Assembly: GCA_964626055.1 (NCBI GenBank)
Contig: CAZVDF010000076.1
Location: 1-11,349 of the forward strand
DNA length: 11,349 nt
Direction of reading: 5' to 3'
Origin: JAFGSG01 sp964626055
Lineage (GTDB): Bacteria > Spirochaetota > UBA4802 > JAFGDQ01
The position numbers were made by a program, and so were the translations under genes. Position 1 is the stretch's first letter; the number at the start of each line of letters is the position of its first letter. A model generated the notes under the pieces. The model was not told the origin of the DNA and made no database searches. It saw only the letters and a list, made by a program, of their open reading frames with translations. Of the stretch, positions 1 through 6,841 are shown piece by piece.

Positions 1-6
1 TTTTTT

Positions 7-2262
7 ATGAAAAAGAACATAATGATAATCGGCGGAGGACTGCTGCAGGTCCCCGTGATACATACGGCACAGAAGATGGGTTTGAACACAATAGTCACGG
101 ATTATAATCCGGAAGCAATAGGCATGAAATACGCGGATATTCCCGTCGTGATGAGCACGCGCGATATTGACGGGTCCGTCCGCGCGGCAAAAGCGCAGAA
201 TAAGCTGACCCCGATAAGCGGCGTGCTTACCGCAGGCACGGACGCTTCAATGACTGTGGCCGCGGTCGCGAACGCGTTGAATCTTCCGGGCATTAAGTTC
301 GAGGACGCTGAAGCGGCAACGAATAAGATCAGGATGAGAACAAGACTTATGGAGCATAAGGTCCCGTGCCCGAATTTTTATCCCGTATGGTCACTTTCGG
401 AGGCGAAGACCGCCGCGAAGAAGCTCGGGTTCCCTGTTGTGATCAAGCCTTCGAGCAATATGGGCGCGAGAGGCGTAATGCGCGTGGACGACACGAATGT
501 CCTGGCCGACGCCTTTAAATGGGCGAAGGAAGCTTCGCCCAACGGAGAAGTATTAATAGAAGAATTCATGGAAGGGCCCGAGCTTTCAATAGACGCGATC
601 GTTTATAATAATGAAGTGACCATTACCGGAGTGGCGGACAGGATCATCAATCACGAGCCTTACTTTGTCGAAATAGGGCATACAATGCCGTCGAATCTTC
701 CTGCTAAAGTTCAGGAAGAAGCGTGCAATGTAATGAAGATGGGGATCAAAGCCCTGGGCATAAGCATGGGCGCCGCGAAAGGAGATATAAAGATAACGAG
801 CGACGGGCCCAAGATAGGCGAGCTTGCGGCCAGGCTTTCGGGCGGATTCATGTCCGCTTACACTTACCCTCTTTCAACAGGCGTTGATCTTATGCGCGCG
901 GTTATTGAGATCGCTCTGGGACAGGAACCGGGCAATCTCGAGCCGATCAGGAACAAGGTGAGTATTGAAAGGGCGATAATCACAGAGCCGGGAATCGTAA
1001 AGGAAATAACAGGGCTTGAAGACGCGCTAAAGACTCCGGGCATTGCGGAAATATTTCTAAATGTTAAAAAAGGCGATAAAGTAGTTAAGCCGCGTTCCAA
1101 TGTGGAAAAGGCAGGCCACATAATTGCGGTTGCGAATACGCTTGAAGAAGCCGAGCAGGCTGTTGCAAAATGCAGGGAAGTGCTGAAGATCGCGATAGTG
1201 CAGGATATGGAGATCAGCATGGAAAGCATAAGGCTTGCCGCAAGGGATAAATTCAAAAAAGTGTGCTACGCGTGCAAGACATGCGACGGCGCGAACTGCC
1301 CGTCGGGCATCCCGGGAATGGGCGGCATAGGCACGGGCTCTTCTTTCAGGGAAAACATTCACGCGCTTAACCGGTATAAAATAAACACAAGAGTGATCCA
1401 CAGCGTGACAAATCCGGATACGTCGGCTTCGTTTTTCGGCATGCCGCTGTCATTCCCCGTAATGGCCGCTCCTATCACGGGGACAGTCACAAACCTCTGC
1501 GGAGCGATAGACGAGCTTGAATACAACAGGGCTGTCGTTGCCGGCTGCATAAATGCGGGCACAATTGCTTTTGTCGGCGACGGGGCAAGCCCTGAAAAAT
1601 ACAAGATCGGTCTGCAGGCAGTTTCGGAAAATAACGGAATGGGGGTTCCGATATTCAAGCCGAGAAGCGATAATAAGGATATTGTTAAAAGGATAAAAAA
1701 AGCCGAAAAAAGCCAGGCTGCCGCGGTAGGCATGGATATTGACGCCGTTGTCTTCAGGACAATGGCAATGGCAAACCAGTCCGTGGGGCCTAAGAGCGTC
1801 GAAGATCTGAAGCAGATCATTTCGGATACGCAGATCCCGTTTATTCTCAAAGGCATAATGACCGTAAAGGATGCGGAACTTGCGGTTGAGGCGGGAGCCC
1901 ACGGGATAATAGTATCAAATCACGGCGGGAGGGTGCTTGACGGCATGCCGGGATCGATGGATGTGCTTGAGGATATTGTGAAAGCGGTGAAAGGGAGCGT
2001 CCGCATACTGATCGACGGCGGTTTCAGGACCGGCGTGGATGTGCTTAAGGCGCTTGCGCTGGGAGCGGATTTTGTGCTTATAGGCCGTCCCTTGACGATA
2101 GCTGCGGTCGGCATGCTCGAGAAAGGCGTTACCTTTTATCTTAAAACGCTTAAAAAAGAGCTGGAGCTTGCAATGATCCTTACAGGCAGCCAGAAAATTG
2201 CCGATATTTCCAGCGATATCGTAAGCAGAATAAGCGCGGGAAATTTAGCTATCGCGAGATAA
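7..2262 (+). CDS. ATP-grasp ligase fused to FMN-dependent alpha-hydroxy-acid dehydrogenase
   Basis: This 751-residue protein joins two enzymes. Residues 1-400 are an ATP-grasp module: a Rossmann-like pre-ATP-grasp start (IIGGGLLQVPVI), the ATP-binding lysine K147 followed by a glycine-rich loop (PSSNMGARG, 148-156), a hinge strand EEFMEGPELSIDA (185-197), and metal/ATP residues in GELAARLSGG (271-280). ATP-grasp enzymes activate a carboxylate as acyl phosphate and ligate it to an amine or thiol; the substrate here is unknown. Residues 405-751 are an FMN_dh (lactate/glycolate oxidase) TIM barrel: K615, the catalytic histidine in SNHGGR (637-642), and FMN-phosphate segments DGGFRTG (670-676) and GADFVLIGRP (686-695). 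Between them C420, C423, C426 and C431 form CxxCxxCx4C, which could hold an Fe-S cluster or zinc. Both halves keep their key residues, so the fusion seems active. The ATG lies six bases from the window edge, so its RBS cannot be judged; the Rossmann start supports it. No signal peptide: cytoplasmic. Confidence 0.92.
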   Translation: MKKNIMIIGGGLLQVPVIHTAQKMGLNTIVTDYNPEAIGMKYADIPVVMSTRDIDGSVRAAKAQNKLTPISGVLTAGTDASMTVAAVANALNLPGIKFEDAEAATNKIRMRTRLMEHKVPCPNFYPVWSLSEAKTAAKKLGFPVVIKPSSNMGARGVMRVDDTNVLADAFKWAKEASPNGEVLIEEFMEGPELSIDAIVYNNEVTITGVADRIINHEPYFVEIGHTMPSNLPAKVQEEACNVMKMGIKALGISMGAAKGDIKITSDGPKIGELAARLSGGFMSAYTYPLSTGVDLMRAVIEIALGQEPGNLEPIRNKVSIERAIITEPGIVKEITGLEDALKTPGIAEIFLNVKKGDKVVKPRSNVEKAGHIIAVANTLEEAEQAVAKCREVLKIAIVQDMEISMESIRLAARDKFKKVCYACKTCDGANCPSGIPGMGGIGTGSSFRENIHALNRYKINTRVIHSVTNPDTSASFFGMPLSFPVMAAPITGTVTNLCGAIDELEYNRAVVAGCINAGTIAFVGDGASPEKYKIGLQAVSENNGMGVPIFKPRSDNKDIVKRIKKAEKSQAAAVGMDIDAVVFRTMAMANQSVGPKSVEDLKQIISDTQIPFILKGIMTVKDAELAVEAGAHGIIVSNHGGRVLDGMPGSMDVLEDIVKAVKGSVRILIDGGFRTGVDVLKALALGADFVLIGRPLTIAAVGMLEKGVTFYLKTLKKELELAMILTGSQKIADISSDIVSRISAGNLAIAR

Positions 2263-2356
2263 AAATACGTTATTATTTTGAGACGGAATTTAGACGATCG
2301 GGAATGCGATTTTCAAAAGGCGGGATTATAAGTTCATAAAGAGACGATTTCTCCAC

Positions 2357-2380
2357 TATCCGATTAATTATCCGATTAAT
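2357..2380. repeat. Perfect 12-base tandem duplication
   Basis: TATCCGATTAAT occurs twice back to back. The second copy runs into GATTAATC, a perfect 8-base palindrome that recurs at 2482-2489. It could be a regulator-binding half-site array or a replication-slippage duplication; the sequence alone does not tell. Confidence 0.8.
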
Positions 2381-2561
2381 CTCCGGAATAAGATTTATTC
2401 TTTTATACTCCCGATAATACGAAAGTAAGAACTGTTTTCGGCAAAAGCCTTGGAACGCTGAAAGCGGCAATTATTTAATTTGATTAATCAGAAAACATAA
2501 TTTTATTCTTTCACGGATCGTTAAAAAAGCGCGCCCGGCGCAGGTCTGCATCAATTTAAAC

Positions 2562-2590
2562 TTGACATCTTACTGTATTTATAATTTTAT
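2562..2590 (+). promoter_or_regulatory. Candidate sigma70 promoter for the signalling operon
   Basis: A perfect -35 hexamer TTGACA at 2562-2567 is followed after 17 bases by TTTTAT at 2585-2590, matching TATAAT at four of six positions. The kinase start codon lies 24 bases further on. A perfect TATAAT at 2580-2585 is too close to the -35 to pair with it. The region is AT-rich, so the -10 choice is uncertain, but the -35 and the placement are good. Confidence 0.5.
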
Positions 2591-2614
2591 TATAACAATA
2601 GAAGATATCGTAAT

Positions 2615-4213
2615 ATGGCAATCGATAAGAACATATTATCCTATAAGAAATTAAAAAAAAAGAAAACAAATTCCCCTTATAAGAGAACCCTCAAAAAAAT
2701 CGCCCCAAAAACATTTGAAGACGACAGGATTCAACAAAAAGTATTTCGTTCCTTTTTCGAGCTCGGGCAGCTTATCGGACTGGATCTTAACCTTGAGGAA
2801 ATGATCATACAGATCGCAAAAAAAGCGACCGAAGTAATGGAAGCGGAGCGGTATAATCTTTTTTTACATGACCGGAAAACGGACGATCTGTGGACAATAG
2901 TTGCCGCAGGCATGGAGGGGAAGAAGATACGAATACCCGCAGGGGAAGGCGTCTCAGGATATTGTTTCCGTACGGGGAAAACCGTAAATCTCGCGGATGC
3001 ATACGCCGATCCCAGGTTTTTCAGACAGGGGGATATCGAAACAAATTACAGGACTAAAACCCTGCTCAGCATGCCCTGTTACAGCAGGACAGGAAAGATT
3101 TTAGGCGTAATACAGCTTACTAATAAGATAAACGGAGTATTTACGAAGGAAGACGAGACCTTTCTTAAAATGTTCAGCAACCATGCGGCCGTTTTTATCG
3201 AAATGGCTCAGCTGCAAAGGGACCGGTTCAACGCGCTTGAAAAATCAAAATCGGAACTCGAACGGCTGAGCCGGGCAAAGGACAAAGCTCTCTCCCACCT
3301 TTCGCATGAGCTGCGAACGCCGTTATCCATAATACAGGGAGCGATAAGGATCATAAAGCGCAAGCTTGAAGCGGAAAGCGCATCGGGCGATTTTAATACT
3401 TCTTTTGAAATGATAGAGAGGCATCTGAAGCGGATTTCCGTTATACAGGAAGAAACCGACAAGATCATAAGAACATACAAGGATATGGACAAGGGTTTTT
3501 TAACCAGCGAACTCGACCGCCAGTGGAAGCAGCTGGAGGATGTATCCGAGATCCCTGTTGAGATAAAGCTGCATTGGGATATGGTAAAAAAATGGCTTTC
3601 GGTAAACATACACGGGAGCAAAATGGCGGAACAAACCGTTCTGGTCCTTCCATTCGTCGAAAAAATCCTCGGAAAAGCAAAGGAATTGAGCTCGCACAGG
3701 AATATTATGTTTCAGACGGAATATCAAAAAGACTTATCCATGACTATCGAGCCGGGAGTCCAGGAGAGCATCCTTGAGGGGATACTGAAGAATGCGATCG
3801 AGAATACTCCCGACGGCGGGTTGATCCGGATAACGGCCGCAAAAAAAGAAGATAAGATTATTATAAAAATACAGGATTTCGGCATCGGCATTACACAGGA
3901 TAATCAGAAACATATTTTCGACGGTTTATTTTATACGCAGGACACGGATCAATACAGCACAAAAAAACCGTATGATTTCGGAGCGGGGGGCAAAGGCCTC
4001 GAACTTATGCTCGCGAAGATATACGGCCAGCGTTTCGGCATTAAGATCTCTTTTGAGAGCAGGCGCTGTGCATATATACCGACGGACAGGGATCTATGCC
4101 CGGGCAAAATTTCATTATGTAAATTTTGCAGGACTGGTGAGGACTGTATCGCTTCCGGAGGAACCGCTTTTTCAGTTTCTTTTCCCGCGGGTAAAATGCA
4201 AATAAAAGATTAA
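2615..4213 (+). CDS. Soluble GAF-domain sensor histidine kinase with C-terminal cysteine cluster
   Basis: A 532-residue cytoplasmic kinase with no signal peptide or membrane segment. After a lysine-rich N-terminus (about 1-40), a GAF domain spans about 45-200. It ends with N170-K171...F176xxxD180-E181, the NKxnFx3DE signature of GAF domains that bind cyclic nucleotides in phosphodiesterases and adenylyl cyclases. A short coiled linker leads to the HisKA dimerisation helix with phosphoacceptor H231 in LSHELRTPLS. The HATPase domain has an N box (N393 and N397), the G1 box DFGIG (421-425) and the G2 box GAGGKGLEL (456-464). Between the last strands sits an insertion with C485, C495, C502, C505 and C511, ending in SGGTAFSV; such an arrangement suggests a metal or redox centre. 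The long stretch between H231 and the N box (about 160 residues) exceeds the usual spacing. RBS is weak (AGAAG, 2600-2604). It heads a co-directional cluster with a second kinase and a receiver. The ligand is inferred only. Confidence 0.93.
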   Translation: MAIDKNILSYKKLKKKKTNSPYKRTLKKIAPKTFEDDRIQQKVFRSFFELGQLIGLDLNLEEMIIQIAKKATEVMEAERYNLFLHDRKTDDLWTIVAAGMEGKKIRIPAGEGVSGYCFRTGKTVNLADAYADPRFFRQGDIETNYRTKTLLSMPCYSRTGKILGVIQLTNKINGVFTKEDETFLKMFSNHAAVFIEMAQLQRDRFNALEKSKSELERLSRAKDKALSHLSHELRTPLSIIQGAIRIIKRKLEAESASGDFNTSFEMIERHLKRISVIQEETDKIIRTYKDMDKGFLTSELDRQWKQLEDVSEIPVEIKLHWDMVKKWLSVNIHGSKMAEQTVLVLPFVEKILGKAKELSSHRNIMFQTEYQKDLSMTIEPGVQESILEGILKNAIENTPDGGLIRITAAKKEDKIIIKIQDFGIGITQDNQKHIFDGLFYTQDTDQYSTKKPYDFGAGGKGLELMLAKIYGQRFGIKISFESRRCAYIPTDRDLCPGKISLCKFCRTGEDCIASGGTAFSVSFPAGKMQIKD

Positions 4214-4259
4214 TTATAAAAATTCGAAAATAAATTTTATAGTATTTTGTGGTAAAAGA

Positions 4260-5009
4260 ATGGACAATAAAGATAATTTAATTGATTTGTTTATACATGA
4301 TCTGACGGGAGTTCTATCGATTGTGACGACAAGCGTCAGCAGCCTTTTAAACAAGCCGGATAAATACGGGCCGATAACCCAGAAACAGCAGAAAAAGCTT
4401 CATTTTATTTTGCGAAATTCGAACAAAGCCCAGAATTTTCTGAAAGAGATCATAGAGATATATAAATCGGAAGAGGGGATCTTCAAAAAAGATATATTTG
4501 CCGTAGCCGATATTTTCAGAGATTCCATCATCGAGGCAATTGAGATCGTAGATCCCGACGGCGCTGAAAAACTCTCCTATGAATCGGGTTATGAAGAGCT
4601 TTGCCGCACCCTTACGAATTACGGGATCGCGGTGGAAATTTGCGGAGAATACAATACGAAACCGTTCTGTCAGGACAAAAATAAAGTTCAGCAGATTTTA
4701 CGCAATCTGTTCACCAATGCTCTGAAACACAGGCGTGAAAAAATGAAAGTGAAAATAAGCGGGGATGACGATCTTTTCATAACCGTTGAAGACGACGGGT
4801 ACGGGATACCCCGGGAAAAACAGAACAGCGTTTTTACGCGTTTTTCTCATCAGAAAGAGGACGAATGCTCCGCCGGAGAAATGAACGGACTCGGATTCGG
4901 TTTATCATGCGTTAAAAATATAGTTGAAACTATGTGCGGAAATATTAGTCTTGCAAGCAATGTGGGCATCGGGACAAATTTTACAGTGAGGATCCCATCC
5001 CTTAAATAA
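4260..5009 (+). CDS. Minimal histidine kinase without sensor domain
   Basis: A 249-residue cytoplasmic kinase that begins almost directly with the dimerisation helix: H13 in FIHDLTGVLS is the likely phosphoacceptor, an H-D-L type H box lacking the proline of the usual HELRTPL form. The catalytic domain has an N box at N153 (RNLFTNALKHR), the G1 box DDGYGIP (D179 and G182), an F box around FTRFSH, and the G2 box GLGFGLS (210-216), so ATP binding should be intact. There is no PAS, GAF, HAMP or membrane segment. It lies 46 bases after the GAF kinase and 53 before the receiver gene, so it probably belongs to the same transcript. Without its own input it may be controlled by the GAF kinase or by a partner protein, or it may act as a second phosphodonor or phosphatase for the receiver (inference). 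No strong RBS is seen upstream. Confidence 0.9.
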   Translation: MDNKDNLIDLFIHDLTGVLSIVTTSVSSLLNKPDKYGPITQKQQKKLHFILRNSNKAQNFLKEIIEIYKSEEGIFKKDIFAVADIFRDSIIEAIEIVDPDGAEKLSYESGYEELCRTLTNYGIAVEICGEYNTKPFCQDKNKVQQILRNLFTNALKHRREKMKVKISGDDDLFITVEDDGYGIPREKQNSVFTRFSHQKEDECSAGEMNGLGFGLSCVKNIVETMCGNISLASNVGIGTNFTVRIPSLK

Positions 5010-5050
5010 ACGTAATAATATTTTAAAATCGTTTTTTTAAAAAATATTGA

Positions 5051-5056
5051 GAGGAG
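5051..5056 (+). promoter_or_regulatory. Strong Shine-Dalgarno of the receiver gene
   Basis: GAGGAG lies six bases before the ATG at 5063. It is the best RBS in the four-gene cluster, in contrast to the weak ones before both kinases, which suggests the receiver is made in excess over its kinases. Confidence 0.8.
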
Positions 5057-5062
5057 TATACT

Positions 5063-5569
5063 ATGGGTAAAAGTGTATTAGACGGTAAAAAAATTCTGGC
5101 TGTCGATGATGAAGTTGATGTTTTAACGGTGCTTGAAGAAGAGATCAAGGATGCCTGCCCGAAATGCAAATTTGAGAAGGCAACGACTTACGATGCGGCA
5201 ATTAAAAAAATCAATAACGGCGCCTATGATATAGTAGTTCTGGATATCATGGGAGTACGCGGATTTGAACTTCTTGAAGCCGCTGTTAAGAAAAATTTTA
5301 AAGTCGCTATGCTTACGGCTCACGCGCTTTCCTCTGAAACATTAAAACGTTCCCACGAAATGGGAGCCCGCGCATACCTGCCCAAAGAAAAACTGGGCGA
5401 GATTGTCCCTTTCCTCGAAGATGTTCTGAATTATGAATTCGAAGCCGGCTGGAGAAGCCTGTTCGAAAAACTGCATACTTTCTTTACCGAAAAATTCGAA
5501 TCGGACTGGGAAAAGAAGACAGGATTGTTATGGCGTGAATGGGGCAAGATAGCCGATTCCAAGAAATAA
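5063..5569 (+). CDS. Stand-alone response regulator (receiver) with Trp-rich C-terminal helix region
   Basis: A 168-residue protein with one receiver domain (about 8-122). The acidic pocket is D15, D16 and E17, the phosphoacceptor is D61 (VVLDIMG), and the switch residues are T85 (MLTAH) and K108 (LPKEK), so all catalytic positions are kept. No DNA-binding, GGDEF, EAL or HD-GYP output follows. Instead residues 125-168 form a charged, probably helical tail with W130, W146 and two further tryptophans near the end. This is longer than a CheY-type protein and may be a protein-contact surface. Placed just after two histidine kinases, it is their likely target. It ends in TAA at 5567-5569, and the downstream methyltransferase frame continues in the same phase. 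What it controls is unknown. Confidence 0.92.
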   Translation: MGKSVLDGKKILAVDDEVDVLTVLEEEIKDACPKCKFEKATTYDAAIKKINNGAYDIVVLDIMGVRGFELLEAAVKKNFKVAMLTAHALSSETLKRSHEMGARAYLPKEKLGEIVPFLEDVLNYEFEAGWRSLFEKLHTFFTEKFESDWEKKTGLLWREWGKIADSKK

Positions 5570-5587
5570 TTCTCCCGGGATAGTATT

Positions 5588-6610
5588 TTGGGAATAAATA
5601 CGGTTTTATCGCCACAGCCTCTTACGGGACCGGGGAAGGATACATTCGCATTAACTACCGATAGCAATAAAACATCCGAAAAACTGCATCGGCTGGATGC
5701 CGATGACGAGCTCAGAAGAAAGATCCTGCCTTTTTGCAGGCTTAAAAAAGGCGGGATCTGGGAAGATAAGTCGGGTCACAGGGTCGGCGTGCTCGATGCG
5801 ACCGATATTGCCGATTTGCTGAAAATTACTTCTGAGGAGAAGCCTTCCCTTATAATTAATGATCCTCCCTACAATGTTAAAGTCGGCAATGCGAACACGG
5901 ATAATCTGTTCAAGGTAGACCATCGTACTTACATGGATTTTTCCCGCAAATGGGTCAATAACGCGCTTCGGATCATCGGTGATAATTCCCATCTGTATAT
6001 ATGGCTCGGAGCCGATCTCAAGGATGATTTTAAACCTCTGCCGGATTTTATGATCATGATGAGGGAATTCGGCGAGCTTAAGCCGAAGAATTATATCACT
6101 CTCAGGAACCAGAGAGGATACGGTACGCAGAAGAACTGGATGTGGATAAGGCAGGAGCTTCTTCATTACGCGAAAGGGCGGCCTGAGTTTAAGGTAGTTT
6201 ATACCGATATCCCAAAAGTGTTAAAAGGTTATTATAAAAATGTGGGAGGCAAAAGACAGGAAAATCTCGAACGCAGCAAATCCGGCACAATACGGCCCGG
6301 CAATGTGTGGATAGACATTCAGCAGGTTTTTTACAGGATGGAGGAAAACGTGCCAGGCTGCTACGCGCAAAAGCCTCTGAAAGCAATAGAAAGGATAATC
6401 GAAACAAGCAGCAGAAAAGGCGACCTTGTGATGGACTTTTTTTCCCATTCAGGGACGACTCTTATAGCCGGAGAGAGGCTTGGGCGCAGGGTGTTTACGT
6501 TCGATATGGACCCGGTTTTTGCCGAGCTCACTATCCGCAGGCTTGAAAACTACAGGGCCGCCGGGAAAACAGGATGGCAGTGGAGAAATCCGTTCCCGGA
6601 AATCGAGTAA
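5588..6610 (+). CDS. Site-specific DNA methyltransferase, beta class (N6-adenine or N4-cytosine)
   Basis: A 340-residue SAM-dependent DNA amino-methyltransferase. The catalytic motif IV DPPYN (92-96) comes before the SAM-binding motif I DFFSHSGTT (283-291), the beta-class order shared with M.HinfI and CcrM. DPPY is commoner in adenine-N6 enzymes, but cytosine-N4 cannot be excluded, and the target sequence is not deducible. Segments such as QKPLKAIERII before motif I and FDMDP after it fit the N6_N4_Mtase fold. No restriction endonuclease or specificity subunit lies in the window, so it seems an orphan enzyme. No ATG exists near the N-terminus. TTG at 5588, preceded by a weak GGGA seven bases upstream, is the best start, since the next in-frame ATG is past the catalytic motif. 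The frame is also open back to the receiver's TAA, six codons earlier, so coupling or readthrough is conceivable. Overall homology is clear; the exact start is not. Confidence 0.93.
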   Translation: MGINTVLSPQPLTGPGKDTFALTTDSNKTSEKLHRLDADDELRRKILPFCRLKKGGIWEDKSGHRVGVLDATDIADLLKITSEEKPSLIINDPPYNVKVGNANTDNLFKVDHRTYMDFSRKWVNNALRIIGDNSHLYIWLGADLKDDFKPLPDFMIMMREFGELKPKNYITLRNQRGYGTQKNWMWIRQELLHYAKGRPEFKVVYTDIPKVLKGYYKNVGGKRQENLERSKSGTIRPGNVWIDIQQVFYRMEENVPGCYAQKPLKAIERIIETSSRKGDLVMDFFSHSGTTLIAGERLGRRVFTFDMDPVFAELTIRRLENYRAAGKTGWQWRNPFPEIE

Positions 6611-6618
6611 GATTTTTT

Positions 6619-6642
6619 AATTTATCAGAAATATAAATTTTT
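6619..6642 (+). terminator. Weak AT-only hairpin after the methyltransferase gene
   Basis: AATTTAT (6619-6625) and ATAAATT (6633-6639) can pair around a 7-base loop and are followed by TTT. The stem has no G-C pairs, so this is at best a poor terminator; it is listed because it is the only hairpin immediately behind the four-gene cluster. Confidence 0.2.
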
Positions 6643-6673
6643 CCGGTTCATCTCTGAATTTTGGGAATAACTT

Positions 6674-6792
6674 CGCCCTCCCCCTAACCCCCCGAGGGGG
6701 CGCCAATTGTGAATACTTAAAGGTGAATTTATTTAAAGAATGTGCCTCCTTTGTCCCAAGGGGAGGCTCCGCACGGGGATAGAGGGGATCGC
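6674..6792. repeat. C/G-rich imperfect palindromic repeat (REP- or MITE-like)
   Basis: In otherwise AT-rich intergenic DNA a C-rich left end (CGCCCTCCCCCTAACCCC, 6674-6691) is mirrored by a G-rich right end (GGGGATAGAGGGGATCGC, 6775-6792): the reverse complement of the right end reads GCGATCCCCTCTATCCCC, similar but not identical. Inside each arm are smaller hairpins, CCCCC/GGGGG near 6687-6700 and GCCTCC/GGAGGC at 6744-6767. This design resembles short non-coding palindromic repeats dispersed in many bacterial genomes. No flanking target duplication is evident. It sits between convergent genes, where such elements are often tolerated and can act as transcript ends. Confidence 0.6.
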
Positions 6793-6841
6793 ATTATATA
6801 CACCTGTATTTTTTGTTTTATTTTTTGAGTCTGATGAATTG

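Larger units (their letters stand above)
2263..2614. other. Intergenic region with tandem duplication and palindromes
   Basis: This stretch between the fusion enzyme and the first kinase holds no convincing gene. It contains a perfect 12-base tandem duplication (TATCCGATTAAT at 2357-2368 and 2369-2380), two copies of the palindrome GATTAATC (2374-2381 and 2482-2489, the second within TGATTAATCA at 2481-2490), and a candidate promoter near 2562-2590. No clear GC-rich hairpin with a T-tract follows the fusion gene, so where its transcript ends is unclear. A 65-codon minus-strand frame with a TTG start (2273-2470) covers part of it, but lacks support. Confidence 0.6.

Noticed and set aside
864..1902. 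Several long minus-strand frames inside the fusion gene
   Set aside because: They lie opposite a gene with clear ATP-grasp and FMN_dh motifs and show no motif or RBS of their own; they are antisense shadows of GC-rich codons.
2273..2470. Minus-strand 65-codon frame with TTG start after the fusion gene
   Set aside because: The translation looks somewhat protein-like, but there is no RBS, a stop lies directly before the TTG, it contains the 12-base tandem duplication, and no family is recognisable. It could be a gene remnant; there is too little to call it.
4225..4250. AT-rich inverted repeat between the two kinase genes
   Set aside because: AAAATT and AATTTT can pair, but with no G-C pairs and no T-tract it is unlikely to terminate transcription.
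5573..5580. TCCCGGGA palindrome between receiver and methyltransferase genes
   Set aside because: Perfect but only eight bases long, and it overlaps the probable weak RBS; not enough to propose a regulatory site.
5651..6166. 171-codon minus-strand frame in the methyltransferase gene
   Set aside because: The plus strand encodes conserved methyltransferase motifs across the same bases, and the minus frame has no recognisable domain.
5588..6610. Restriction-modification system or defence island
   Set aside because: Only a methyltransferase is present; no endonuclease, specificity subunit or other defence gene lies nearby, so an orphan enzyme is the simpler reading.
6611..6841. tRNA or structured RNA in the gap after the methyltransferase
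   Set aside because: No cloverleaf or known riboswitch pattern; the structure present is better explained as a palindromic DNA repeat.
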